Part shown: piece by piece, positions 12,401 to 23,805 of the stretch | Numbering within the stretch: the first letter of the stretch is position 1 | Layout of the letters: each line of letters starts with the position of its first letter | Source: Lanius collurio | Taxonomy: Eukaryota > Chordata > Aves > Passeriformes > Laniidae | Length of the DNA stretch: 64,000 nt | Direction: 5' to 3' | Assembly (NCBI GenBank): GCA_020086605.1 | Contig: JACBWW010000004.1 | Location: forward strand, 13,448,716 to 13,512,715 | Made by a program: the position numbers and the translations under genes | The notes under the pieces: generated by a model | Told to the model about the DNA's origin: nothing | Database searches by the model: none | The model's input: the letters and a program-made list of their open reading frames with translations, nothing else

Positions 12401-13659
12401 TTTATCATAAGTTATATCTTCCTCCTATTATTAGGTTTTAGTAATACTTTAATTTGAAAAAGTGATTTGAAGCCCAGTATTGCTATAATATTGGCTACCC
12501 CTGCTTTGCCAGCTGATGCATTAGAATAAGGTAAGAGTTGCAAATTTGCTGATTTTAGGCTGAATGCATTCCTGGAGAAACCAGGAACCAATGTGGAGTT
12601 TTGCTGCAATGCTGCAGAGAGCATGCATTGTGGGCAAAAGGTAACCATCCTTTGGCAGAAAGAAATTTTTTTCAGGACTTCTAGTAATTTGGTCTCTGCG
12701 TGCAGCAGTTTCTGTTCATAGTAGCCAGAAAATCTGAGATTCAAAAATTTATTTTACATCCTCTATTAAGAATAGCCACTTGTTGCCTCTGTAGGACCAA
12801 TAACTGCTGCAGGCTTCACAGGTAGTAAGCAAACACAAATGGTGTTAGAATGATACTGGTTCACAATATATGACACTATTCTTTCTGTCTTTGCATCATA
12901 TCAGTTGCTAACTTAGATTTGTCCCATGATAGCAACTGTTAAACTGATGTCCAAATGCAATTAACTGTATGAAGTATTGTTGATACAAAGGCTACAGTAG
13001 GTGAGGACCTACCCTCAGTATTAGAAAATAATCATAGGTTTTGAGTGAAGGAAAGAGCCAATATTAAGGAAGCACTTTGAGCGAAAATGTCCCAGACTGC
13101 AGTGCCCTGAACACTTTAGTTTTAGTACACCCCAAACATAAACCCCCCAAGTACCATAAATCCTTGTTGATATATCTCTACTGTGTATTGTGATGTTTAT
13201 TCTGTCTAGCACCATATGCTAGATGCATTTATGTCTCCCTTTCTTCATCAATGTCATTAGCAGTTATATTTACTGTATCCTCCTATTAACATATTCAACA
13301 GACAATTTGAGTCAACTATCATCTACTACTGTTTTAGTAAGAACACATTTTCCATCATAATTTGTCACAACACCTATAGGTGGCCAAAACATGTCAGTTA
13401 ATTTTGTGTTAGGATACCTTACATATAATTTTAAGGAAACTATAATCTATTAAAATAACCAGAATTACTGCATACCCAACACTAGCAACTGCAAATACAA
13501 CAAAAAAAAAAAAAAGAAGATATTCTCAAAATCTTTATTACTATATAGATAATGCAACATCAGTATTTCCTGCAAGTCTATATATGAAAAAATAGAACAT
13601 CAGTAGAAAAATAAAACATTAATAGAACATCAATAAGGAGAAGAACTTAAGAGAACAGT
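9408..13659. other. Unassigned AT-rich sequence
   Basis: I recognise no repeat family here. The stretch contains an exon-like segment on the plus strand at 10490-10614 and a minus-strand reading frame at 12046-12744 that is unusually open apart from one stop. Both are described as findings. Near 13500 there is a short A-run, and around 13590-13640 a short phrase (aatagaacatca) occurs twice. Confidence 0.5.
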
Positions 13660-14385
13660 CAGAAAAATCTTGTGGCAAACAGTTATGACCCATCCCATAA
13701 GACAAGGGTAATTGAAGTTCTTGTTAATAGATATCTTGGTGTGGATTAGAGTGAAATGACACTGAATGACCAGTGTTTGTAAATATATATGGGTTTATTT
13801 TAGAACAAATTGACTGCAAAGGAAAACAAGTATGTAGTCATTTTGGTTGTTATAATCTACAGTAATATATAAAAAAAACAAACCACTTAAGAATATTTGT
13901 AAGGAAAAGAAAGATAAAGAAAGGGCAAGAGTAGAAAGATTTCACCATCCCTAAGCCTCAGACTTGGTTATTGCAATTTCAATGTCTGTTGGTCAGAAGT
14001 GGTGGTCAGAGTCTTGACTACAGTAACAGTGGTTGTGGTGAGGGAGCCCTAACAAACCCTTTGGTTTATATTCCCCCAGGTTCAGGTGGGAACTCCCAGT
14101 ACCACCCCTGTGGCAGCGAGTTTTACACTGGATGATGTAATGCTGTGGATCAGGGACCTTTCAGGAGTCTTTGATGGTCTAAGTCATTACAGCTGCCTGG
14201 TAAGTCAGTGCAGTTGAGTCCAATATGGCCCAAGATGGACCATCAGCAGAGATGAGCACCCTCAGGCTGTGTGTGATTGTGCCAGTAGTTCCCTGGCAGG
14301 GGATTTATCACAGCTGAGTTTGATGGAGTAAGGACAAAGAGTCATTAGCTGCCTCAAAGGATTTGCTTCTTTCCTTGCTTTGTTC
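13660..14385 (-). mobile_element. Probable ERV LTR-derived segment, minus sense
   Basis: Read on the minus strand, this segment has LTR architecture. A GC-richer upstream part leads to a TATA motif (GGGGGAATATAAACC, about 14060-14075), and a canonical AATAAA poly(A) signal lies about 270 bases further on at 13794-13799. The text around the TATA motif resembles a bird LTR I remember, but I cannot name the family. The boundaries are approximate. I find no clean terminal TG...CA pair or target-site duplication. The next 450 bases (to about 14850) are also GC-richer than the background and could be internal retroviral sequence, but I cannot show that. Confidence 0.5.
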
Positions 14386-14854
14386 AACACCCAGCTTGCA
14401 GTCTGTTGGCTGTGCTCACCTTCTGCACCTGAAAGGTGCAGCTCACCACTTCAATGTTTGAGTCACCAGCATTCTAGTTTATTCCAGTATCATTCATGGA
14501 TACATTCTTCTCCCCAGACCTGGGATAACTGGACAATTGTATGCCCCTTTATGTTGACTGACTTTCCTGTCACAATCCAAATTCCAGTTAGTAGGCATAT
14601 TTGGGGAGGATCACAAATGATCGGCTGCTTCTTTGCAGTTTACTTTATTGGGCAAAAGTCCCTCGATGATTTTTGCAATGTTTAAGCAAATAATGATTTC
14701 AGTTTCTCCCAAAATCTCAAAAGTTCATGGAATATATTACTAATTCTGTTCCAGTTAGTGTTGAGGGCCTGTGGCATCCCATAGAATTACTTTAATTGTG
14801 ATCTCACTTCTAAAGGTAGTACTAGAGATTGTGCTGGATTGAAGTTTGATCTAT
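14386..14854. other. Unassigned segment between LTR-like and CR1 sequence
   Basis: This is moderately GC-rich sequence between two repeats. No open frame longer than about 100 codons, no splice pair and no family was recognised. It may be the 3' internal part of the element at 13660-14385 or unrelated unique DNA. Confidence 0.35.
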
Positions 14855-15556
14855 GAGGAATTTGACAGCAGCCCCCTGGAGAAGAACTTGGGGATATAGT
14901 AAATGAAAACCTGGACACGAGCTGGCAATGTGAGCTCACAGCCCAGAAAGCCAATTGTATCCTGGGCTGCATCCAAAGCAGCGTGGGCAGCAGGACAAAG
15001 GAGGGGATTCTGCCCCTCTGCTCTCCTCTGGTGAGACCCCAGAAGCCACACTGGGCTCTGGGGTCCTCAGCACAGGGAGGATGTTGGCATACTGGAGCAA
15101 ATCCAGAAAAGGATCATGAAGATGGTTAGAGAGATGGAGCACATCTCCTGTGAGGAAAAATAAGTGAGCTGGGGCTGTTCAGCCTGAAGAAGAGGAGGCC
15201 TCAGGGAGACTTTATTGTGACCTTTGGCTACTTAAAGAAGTCTTATAAGAAAGATTGAGACAGACATTTTAGCAAGGCCTGTTACAGTAGGACAGAGGGT
15301 AATGTATTTAAATGAAAAGAGGGTAGATTCAGAATAGATAAAATGAAGAAATTATTTATGATGAAGATGAATAACCACAGGCACAAGTTTCCAGAGAATC
15401 TGTGTCTGACCCATTCCTGGGAATGTTCCAGACCAAGCTGGATGTGGCACTGAGCAACCTGATCTAGTGGGAGATGTCTGTGCTCATTGCAAGGTGGTTG
15501 GACTAGATGGCCTTCAAAGGTCCCTTCCAACACAAAACACTGTATGATTCTATGAA
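14855..15556 (+). mobile_element. CR1 LINE, 3' part, plus sense
   Basis: This is a clear CR1 (chicken repeat 1) 3' end. In order it contains the blocks ATCCTGGGCTGCATCC, CTGCCCCTCTGCTCTCCTC, GTTCAGCCTGAAGAAGAGGA, GGTTGGACTAGATGGCCTTC and GGTCCCTTCCAACAC. It ends in the diagnostic tail TGTATGATTCTATGA. Like nearly all CR1 copies it is 5' truncated, keeping about 700 bases of the end of the reverse-transcriptase frame and the 3' UTR. It has many substitutions and no intact frame, so it is an old, inactive copy. Confidence 0.93.
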
Positions 15557-16784
15557 ATTGAATGGTGTCAAATCAACTATTCTCGTGAAATATTCTGACT
15601 GCTAAGAGGATGTGGTTAAAAGTCACAGTTTAAAAAATACTATCTTTAGTCATAATTTTTTTTTAACTTTCATTCTCTTTTTCTTCATTATGGTGTTAGT
15701 ACCCCCTGTGATTTCCCACCTGACCAATACAAGATTGATTAGCATTTTCTATAAAGGGATATCTCTTTTATATTCACTTTGGTGTTCAGGAACTCTGAAA
15801 GTTTTTAAGCTGTAGCATTGCTTTAAACATGAGGCTTACTTAGTACTGATGTATGTCTATCTGACTTTAATCAAACAAGAAGTGAACTAACATCTGCTCA
15901 CAAAAGCTTATTTAGATGAGCCATTATAATGTTAATGGTAAACCATGTATAGGGAAATAAAAAAAAAATACCCGCATTCTTAAAATATACTTTGATTTTT
16001 GAAAATCTTGAAAATAATTTTTTTTCCAGCATCTCACAATAATAAATTCAAAGGGGATCTCCTGGTAGATGAGAATCTTCAAACTATAAAACAATTTAGG
16101 TTTACTATTTTCAGGGAACATGAACTTTCATTTGATCTTGATCTTAAGCCTGTACACACTTTGCCATAGTACTTTTCATGAGAGAGTAATTAATTATCCT
16201 AAATGAAGTCACCCTGACTGGGAGTCATTTGTTCTGACTCCATTACAGATATGACTAAATTAAAGCTGTCTTTTCATAGCTAAACGGAGATGAGATGAAT
16301 CCCAATTTAGCTGAGTTCCTCAAAACCTGTGTCAAAAATTTTCCTGATGGAGCTTATTCTATCTGATTTCCTAGGATAGGGGCTTGAAAAGTATCTAATG
16401 ATAAATGCTGCAGAACAATGGAATTTTGATTTTTTTCTTCTCCCAGAATGTTGTTGAAATATTCACATGAGTTTCTACTTTATAAAGTTTAGTGGGGCAG
16501 GACATGGTAGGATCATTATCTATACTGAAATATCAGAGATAATATTTCTGCCATGGACAGAAACACTGAACATAAAATAAAAAAGTTTCCAAAGCATTGT
16601 AAATAAAGTTTATATCTTCACCATTTTGCCCTGGCATCAGTTCAGTTTCACCTATATGCTGTTGGTGGTGGAGATCAATGTTCTACCTCCTCTAAGTAAT
16701 GAGTTACATGTTGTTGTGAGTATAAATGCTGTGTGTATGGAGTACTATATCTATACATTTCCAAAGAGGAACATGCTATTTTTC

Positions 16785-16905
16785 ATGGAACAGCTGTGAT
16801 CAAATCAAGAGCTTTTAGTACAATATAACAAAGTTTAAAAGTATTGTATATAGGGATATATTTATAAAGTACTTAAACATCTTCATTTGATCACAGCTGC
16901 TCCAT
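16785..16905. repeat. Imperfect inverted repeat (hairpin-forming)
   Basis: The 21-base left arm (16785-16805, beginning ATGGAACAGCTGTG) is the reverse complement of 16885-16905 with a single mismatch. Complementarity continues inward, less perfectly, for about another 20 bases on each side, leaving roughly 30 unpaired bases in the centre. The whole 121 bases could fold as one long hairpin. It could be a miniature inverted-repeat element, a pre-miRNA-like stem if transcribed, or a chance relic. I see no clear flanking duplication. Confidence 0.8.
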
Positions 16906-17954
16906 TTGGTGTGCAGATGTACTTGCATTTTAATCTGCAAAGCCTCAAGTTTGTGAAAACTTTGAGGTGAAAAGATGAGAAACATATTTCAAGGTTTTAT
17001 CTTCCTATTGCTGAAGAAATGCTATGAAACATGATATGAGATGTGGAATGTTCCATCAAGTTGTATAAATAAGTGAAACCATTTGTCCTTCTGATCCTTG
17101 TGCATGTAAATGCTGTCAGGATAAAATGGCTGTTAAGAAAATGGAACATGATTAGACCTGACTTATTCTAAACACCCTCAGTATAACTCAAACTAAGGAA
17201 GCTTAATATTTAAGAGTAGGCAATTAAGATAGCAGTCTTTTTGCTTAACATTTCTCCTCAGTGTTTCTTTGTCAAGTAGTTTGAGTTGTTTATGTACAAT
17301 GCAGCTTCTGTATATAATATGACAGGAAAATTCTGGCATTCACTGTGGCACTGCTAGTTTAATGTGACTACAAGAGAAAAGTCTGCAATAATTCTGCTAC
17401 TGCTCTAAAATGAAATCTTTAAATCAACAAAGAACTGAGATTAACTCATTTTGCCTGAGTATGAATAACTAAGACATATAATTTTGGATTGCAATTGTTG
17501 AACTATTGTAAGCAAAAGGAGAAATACATTCATCAATACAAAATGAAACTAAACTTTTTTTTTAATTTAAATTTCCAATTAGTGTCTTGCATCTGCAAGT
17601 CTCTACCATGGGGCCTCCTCTTTTCTACTCCAGTAAAACTGGAAATCTGCTTTTAAGTGAGCATTTGTTTATCTTTATGCCACTTAGGATGAAACTGTTA
17701 AAATGTTGAAAGCAATTTTTATTCTCTTCTTGATTTGACAAGTTAATTTCCTGGACATTAAATTTTGAAATAAAGTAGATAAACTTGAGAAAACAGCCTA
17801 TATATACAGGTCACTTTATCCCAAAGTTTGAGAGGAGAAAATAGAATTAATTTTACCTGCTTTACTGGGATTTTCAATTATAGTAATCTGTAAGCAATTA
17901 TGAAGTAATAGGTAGCAATTAGTTGTATTTTTGGATACTGTGTTTAATTGCAGA

Positions 17955-18008
17955 TCTTTTACCTCAGTCCTGTCCAATTCAGGATATTGTATGATTCTAT
18001 GATTCCAT
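17955..18008 (+). mobile_element. Short CR1 3' end fragment, plus sense
   Basis: The sequence CCTGTCCAATTCAGGATATT followed by GTATGATTCTATGATTCC matches the final 50 or so bases of CR1, including the ATTCTATG tail. Upstream sequence has diverged beyond recognition, so only the very end of the copy is called. Confidence 0.6.
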
Positions 18009-19101
18009 TAACTGAAATTATGCCTATTCATTGTAAGTCAAACAGTGGTGTAACATGCTGATACTTAACAAAGTTTTGAATTGCTTTAAACTTCTGTAAA
18101 TCAAATCAAGCACAGAATATCTCCTGTGGAATAGTCCAAATACTTAATCTTGTATTTTTTAGTTACAGTGAAGAACAGAATTTTATTACAGTGAGCATTT
18201 TTTATATTTTTTCATTTCCCGGTTTTGCCATGTCCCAATTTCCTTACTTCAAGTTTTTATTTCATTTCCATTTTGTTATGCCAGTCATCTCAGTTCTAAC
18301 TGAATATATTAATTTCCTTTGTGGATGCAGGCATAATACATGAAGCAGCAGGAATAACCAGAGTAACCAATCAAATCAGACAGACTTTAAAGCTTAACTT
18401 TATGTTATATGATAGTCATGACAGATATCTTTACTAAATGTTTCTAAGCAAAAGAAAACACTGCATGAAATATGAGAAATTCATTGGTGTATTTGTGTAT
18501 TTTTGTCCTTTGAAAGGGCAAATGATGATGAAAGAAACTTTGTACCAGCTGTGATGGCTAAATTCCTCTGGGTTGCTAAAAGAATTCTTTAAGCTTTCCT
18601 ATGCTGTTTTCATGGGACTTAGTATAACACTGGTAAGAGTGGTGAGTTTAGAGATATACTCACTCTTAAGGTCTTCAGCTGAGAGAAAATAGACAGAAAA
18701 AACAAATAAGAAATGTAAAATTAAACTTTGATGCCTCTGGTTAATTCCCTCCCAAACCAGCACAAAACCCCATTTGCTTCAGCATGGCCCATTTGACAGA
18801 ATGCACTTACAGAGGGTATGAATAGTGCATTTATGCAAATACTACCAAGGCAGTGAGGCAGCAGGACCTAAAGCACTCATGTTTTAAGGTGGAGGCAGTG
18901 AAACAGAGCTAGAGAATTTTAATTAGAAATAATAAGATGTCAGAAATATATATTGATAAAATCATGATCAAAACAAAGATTGTGGCTCCTTGGGGTTGCT
19001 GCTAGGGTAACTATCCTTGATTTTATTTCGAAGCTCCAGCCTCATAATGCTTGCTAGAGTTCATAGGATAGATACAGTTTCTTTTCCCTGTTAAGTGACT
19101 T

Positions 19102-19130
19102 ATGATTCTTACATGACATGTAAGAATCAT
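19102..19130. repeat. Perfect 29-base palindrome
   Basis: Positions 19102-19115 (ATGATTCTTACATG) are the exact reverse complement of 19117-19130, with a single A between them. Fourteen perfectly paired bases with a one-base centre can form a cruciform, but the loop is too tight for a typical miRNA precursor. Confidence 0.95.
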
Positions 19131-20026
19131 GAAGATTCACTATAGATCTCTGTTTAAACATCCTTCTAGTCCAGATAGAGAAATTGAGTTGGAATCATTC
19201 CTCATCTGCCAGTAGATGTGTCCCTCACAATGAAAGGGGGATGGATAGTTCACAAAGAATGATTGATTGGCTGAAATCAGATCATCTTTCGTATTCATGA
19301 AAGCTGATATGAATTTTAAAAATCTCTTCAGATGTGATTTTTTTCTAAAATAGTGTTTTTGAATTTTAGAGATACTTCCTGATAATATTCTTCAATCCAT
19401 TACAGTATATTAATTGAGAGATTTGATCAATTAATTAAAAGATATATAAGTGTTTGGGGGGGTTTTGCCTAATACCAGACAAGTTAATTTTGTTGTGAAG
19501 GGACAAAAGTTCCTAGTAATAAAAATATTTAAAATATTAAAAATTAGTTCTGTTTAAATATACTGGTTATAATATATTTTTATGATAATTTATTAACAGA
19601 AATTTAGAAGTTATTCCAACTTATGAAAAAATATTTCTAAATTTTACTTTTTTGTAATTGTTTTTTCTTGTTATTAGACAATTCCTTTAAATATATTTGA
19701 CTTTTCAGAATTCTGTTATATCGTTTTTGTCTTATGTTTTCCTTCTCTGATGTATGCTTTCTGTCTTCCTCGACTTGATATCCAATTATTTCCCTTGTAG
19801 CATCTAAGCATCTCAAAATTCTTAGTATTATTGAATACATTTTGGAAGATGCTTAGAATATTGAAATTACAATGTATTGTAAATGTTTTTAGCTAATATT
19901 TTCCTCAGTTTGAACAGTATATCTAATCCAAAAGTAAATATTTTAAGAGTCTCATTGAGCAATTTTAGTTTTGACAAATTAGTTTCAAAAACCAGGGGTT
20001 TTAATCCATGGAAATAAAAAACCTTC

Positions 20027-20047
20027 TTTTTTTTTTTTTTTTTTTTT
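20027..20047. repeat. Poly-T run (21 T)
   Basis: An uninterrupted run of 21 T. It could be the poly(A) remnant of a minus-sense retrocopy, but no retrocopy is recognisable to its right. Confidence 0.95.
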
Positions 20048-21584
20048 AAGCTATTACTGCTGAAATTAATTAGAAAATTGAATGTCACCTTGAGAATCTT
20101 GTGTCTTGCTTGTCTCACCCCTTTCTGCATTTTTTGGCTTGTAACTTCCTAAAGCTCTTACCCTGAAATGTATCAGCCAGACAAGAGTCATGATGTGGAA
20201 TTGAAGGCACCCCAGCAGTATTTGGAAGGACTGATAGCTCTGAGAAGGTTCAAGAAACAAAGGCAAACAAAAGGACTCAAAGATGAGAAGCAGAAGAACT
20301 CAAAGAAACCCTGCAGAGGTGGAGTAATGGGATAAACCATCATGAACCAGTCTCTTTAGCACTGGATGATCTGGAGGAATGCATCTGTTTTATAAAGTCA
20401 ATACCTGTGTTCATGATGTTTGTAATTGCAGCCCTGATAGATTAATTTTGGCCACAGTTATTTATTGTGTCATGTTAAGCTGAAATTCAGCTGAAGGTGT
20501 TTGGGTTTTTTTCTTTCTCTTTAGGTTTGGGTTCTTTATCTTAAACTTGCTGGGTATTTGACAAGTGGTTCTTAGGCTCTTTCTCATAAACACAACAAAC
20601 AAGGTATGCAAACAAATCTAGACAGCAGTATTCACTGTATAGGCTGTGATGTAAGGAATGTAAAATATGGATTCAAATATCAGGTCTACCCACTCATTTC
20701 CTGAACTTAGAGTAAATGCCTGCTGAAATCTAAGAAGTAAAGTACTGAAAAGATATATGTAGATTCTCTTTGTGACTACGTTTACCTGCCCTATGCAGAT
20801 CAGCTTTAGTATTCTGAGACCAGCCTCACTTGTCCAGTTCAGTTTGAGATGAAGAACAAGAAAAATGAAACTAAAAATGTATTATGCCTTTTCTGGAAGA
20901 GATACTATCCAAATTAGCTGAACTCTAAAATTTCAACGTATCTAGAAGCTGGAAGCCTTTTTACTCAGAACCAATACAGCTAGATTTTACACATAACTCA
21001 TGAAATACAAAGGAAGATAATACCTCATTTATCAATCCAGTTTAGTAAGCAATAATCTAGCAGTTCTTAGAAACATTTTCAAAAATGCCACTAAGCTGAA
21101 TATTTAGTCAGAAAATGTGAAATAAGTTTTTTTCAAGTCTGCAGTTCTCTGTAAATCTTGTCAGATGGGAATATCTGCATTCATTATAAGTTATTATAAT
21201 GCATTTTACTTCTACAACAACAGCTTGCCAAATAAAACCGATACTTGTCAAATCAAAATTGGAGATTGACCTTCAAAAACATGAAATTAACGTCTTGGTG
21301 CATTATATGTTTCAAATTTCAAGCTTCTCGATGTATATGCTGTTTTTTTAACTTCTTGATTTATGTTATTATGACAATGTCTGTTGTTCACACAGCTAGA
21401 AGTCTGGGTAATGCTCATATTGGAGGGCAGGTCTGTGTCTTCAGTGACATCTGAAGAACAGTTTATGAATGACAAAGCAAAATGAAGCTGCGACTGACCC
21501 CAGAAAACGTAAAACACCAATAAGGCATCAGCGTGCTGAGAAACTACAGGAAAATGCACAGAGGACTCTTTTCAACTGCGTTGT

Positions 21585-21760
21585 TTGCCTGAGGGGAGCT
21601 GCAGAGCCAGGTGGGCTGAGGGGCATAGGAGGGGCTGAGACAGCCTGGCTGCAGAGTCTGCAGAGCACAGGGAAAGAGCTGCCCCCAACAGCTGCCTCTC
21701 AGCTCATGGAAGCACCAGCACTCACCTGTGAAAGTGCTGCAGCAGAGAAGGGGTGAAAAC
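21585..21760. other. GC-rich patch of unknown origin
   Basis: About 175 bases rich in G and C with many CAG/CTG words (for example GAGCTGCAGAGCCAGG) lie in AT-rich surroundings. It is CpG-poor, unlike the island at 34.4 kb. It could be an unrecognised retroelement fragment or an exon of unknown frame; I see no convincing splice pair. Confidence 0.4.
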
Positions 21761-23240
21761 TGGAAGGGATCATGTGCAGATAAGAGTTTGAGGTCATGAT
21801 GGAGAACAAGTAAGAAGGGGCAAATTTTTACCAAGACCTAGGTCTGGAGTTAAAAGAAAAAAACAAAAAACCATTCAGATGATCATAAAGGAAAAGAGAA
21901 AATATGATAATCACCATGAAGAAAAGTGGCAGAGAGGAGGAGAGGTTGTTTACATCAACATCAACAAATACTATGATTAGGATCTTTTTGTCAAAATTAT
22001 TCAGCACACTGTTGCTATAAAACAAAAAAAAAAAAAGAAAAAAAAAGCAACAACAGAAAAACCCATTTACTAGGCATGGTATCATAAAATATCATGCTTT
22101 GGAAGTATTTGTCTTGCAGAACCTACGTGCCACAAAGAAATATATGAGATTTGTTTCAAAGATAAATTACTGTTACAGCTAGAAATTTGTCAACCAGGAA
22201 TTACATACTTAAAAGACTGTTTATTCACGATATGAGTACAGACACTGAAGTGCTGTGACCATGGGAAAATCCAATGTGACCCTTGTGCCAGAGGACATAT
22301 TTCCAGGAGACACTATCACCAAGGCTTCACACAGAAGCTCATTTATAATGTGTTTGCTATACTTAAGTACTAAATAAAACAGTTAATGGTTTGTTTTGTT
22401 TTTTTTTAATAGATAGATATAAAAGGCCTACATTGGTAACTAAAAAGCTGGAAAATTTGTCTTATTAGGGAAAACCAAAGGGCAGAAAATTAAAGTTTAT
22501 GTGGAAAAATCTTTACACCTCAAAAATACAATAATTTGATATGTGCTAGAAAAAAAATCTTCTCTAGCTGAAAAATAATGCTGGTATAGGAAGAAATTAA
22601 TATAAAATGGTGATGGGTAAAACGTTCAAATTGTAAACTAAAAAAATAATTAAAACTAGGAAAAAGCCTTTGGAAAGCAAAAACAACCAACCTCTTCCTT
22701 GATGTGGTGAGAGGAAAGCTTATCTCTAAAGCAGAGCCTGAACGATATCTGAAGTCATCTAAATTGTGTACATATCATCAATGTTAGGGAGACTGGACTT
22801 AATGATATAACTTCCCCCTTATAATTCTGTGTCCCTGGATTTAAAAGCATCTTCATGCAATCAAAGTTATTGCTCTTGTAACTCACAAAAAAGCCTGAAT
22901 ACTTAGAAATGGAGAAATAAAACTGACATCCTTTAGGATAAACATGGGGGACTCTTCATTCAAGATATGTCACTGTTGTCATTAAAGACATTGATGTACT
23001 GCAGCCTCTCTGTCTCTGAAAGTGATGAGTGGTGTGAAATGTCTGTTCCAGACCTACATGACATCAGTGAAATGAAGTCTTTGTAATACAACTCCCTTGG
23101 CATTGGCAGAGCATAGAATACCATTTCTCATTTTATTAATTTCTGACTCAGGGAAGGTACTCCAGAGTTTTTGATTGTTCTGAAGTATTAAACCTTCAGT
23201 TTTCTGGTTTCTCCAGGTAAAAATAATAGCATAGGTCCAT

Positions 23241-23805
23241 GTCTTGGTTTTAAGAAAATCTAAGAGACAAACACTCCAAAATTATTTACCTTCCCTTTAG
23301 TTTTAACCAATGTCTTACCACAAATAAGGACAGACAAATAGGAGTAGATAGAAATAGAAAAAAACCCCACAGTTTACTCAAAAACCCAAAATAGCAACAG
23401 GCAAGAAAAATAATAGTAATAATCACTAGTTACAAAGTTGCTGAAAGTCCAATGACTCCCTGGGAGCTAAGAGAAACTAAATCTGGTGGAGAAACCCCTC
23501 CTCCAAGCTGGCATCCTCCACAGACGGCTGTGTGTGTGGGAAGACAAACACAGTGGCAGCCCTCCCCCCTCTCCCAACTATGTGTGCTGAAAGATAACAG
23601 AGAGAAAGAAAAAAAAAACAACACAGAAACCAGCCCAACACAATTACAAAACTCCTTCTTCCCACAAGCAACAACCAAAAGTGAGCAAGGCCAAAAAAAA
23701 AAAAAAAAACCAAAAAAACCCCCAAACCCCCCCCCCCCAAAAAAAAACTTGGAGTTTAAAAACGTATGTGTTAGAATACAATGATATTTTGGGTTTCCCA
23801 GGACA
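23241..23805 (-). mobile_element. Solo ERV LTR, minus sense, about 565 bp
   Basis: The segment starts TGTCTTGGTTTT and ends CCCAGGACA, so on the minus strand it runs TGTCCTGGG...AAAACCAAGACA. That is the TG...CA structure with short inverted ends typical of retroviral LTRs. The flanks gtcca (left) and ggcca (right) look like a 5-base target-site duplication with one mismatch. No internal retroviral genes adjoin it, so it is a solo LTR. It contains a long A-run followed by a C-homopolymer (about 23693-23750) and GC-rich U3-like sequence. It resembles, from memory, LTRs common in songbirds. Confidence 0.8.

Larger units (their letters stand above)
15557..23240. other. AT-rich sequence with scattered small features
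   Basis: No gene is recognised. The stretch holds the inverted repeat at 16785-16905, a short CR1 3' fragment at 17955-18008, a perfect palindrome at 19102-19130, a T-run at 20027-20047, a GC-rich patch at 21585-21760 and A-runs around 22022-22047. One possible 15-base micro-exon on the minus strand (18664-18678) has an exceptionally long pyrimidine tract and a GTGAGT donor. Confidence 0.5.

Noticed and set aside
14080..14199. Plus-strand segment of 40 open codons with a CAG acceptor and an ideal CTG|GTAAGT donor
   Set aside because: It is antisense to the LTR-like segment 13660-14385, with the TATA motif of that element directly to its left. It also shows how easily perfect-looking exons arise by chance.
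14851..15533. Several short minus-strand frames
   Set aside because: They are antisense to the CR1 copy; the CR1 reverse-transcriptase frame itself is broken.
21828..22085. An 85-codon minus-strand hydrophobic frame after a long T-rich tract
   Set aside because: The frame is mostly poly-F and hydrophobic residues from A/T runs (22022-22047), with only a weak donor.
23452..23784. Frames of 82-110 codons on both strands rich in K, P or F
   Set aside because: They lie in the solo LTR and are driven by its homopolymer and GC-rich blocks.
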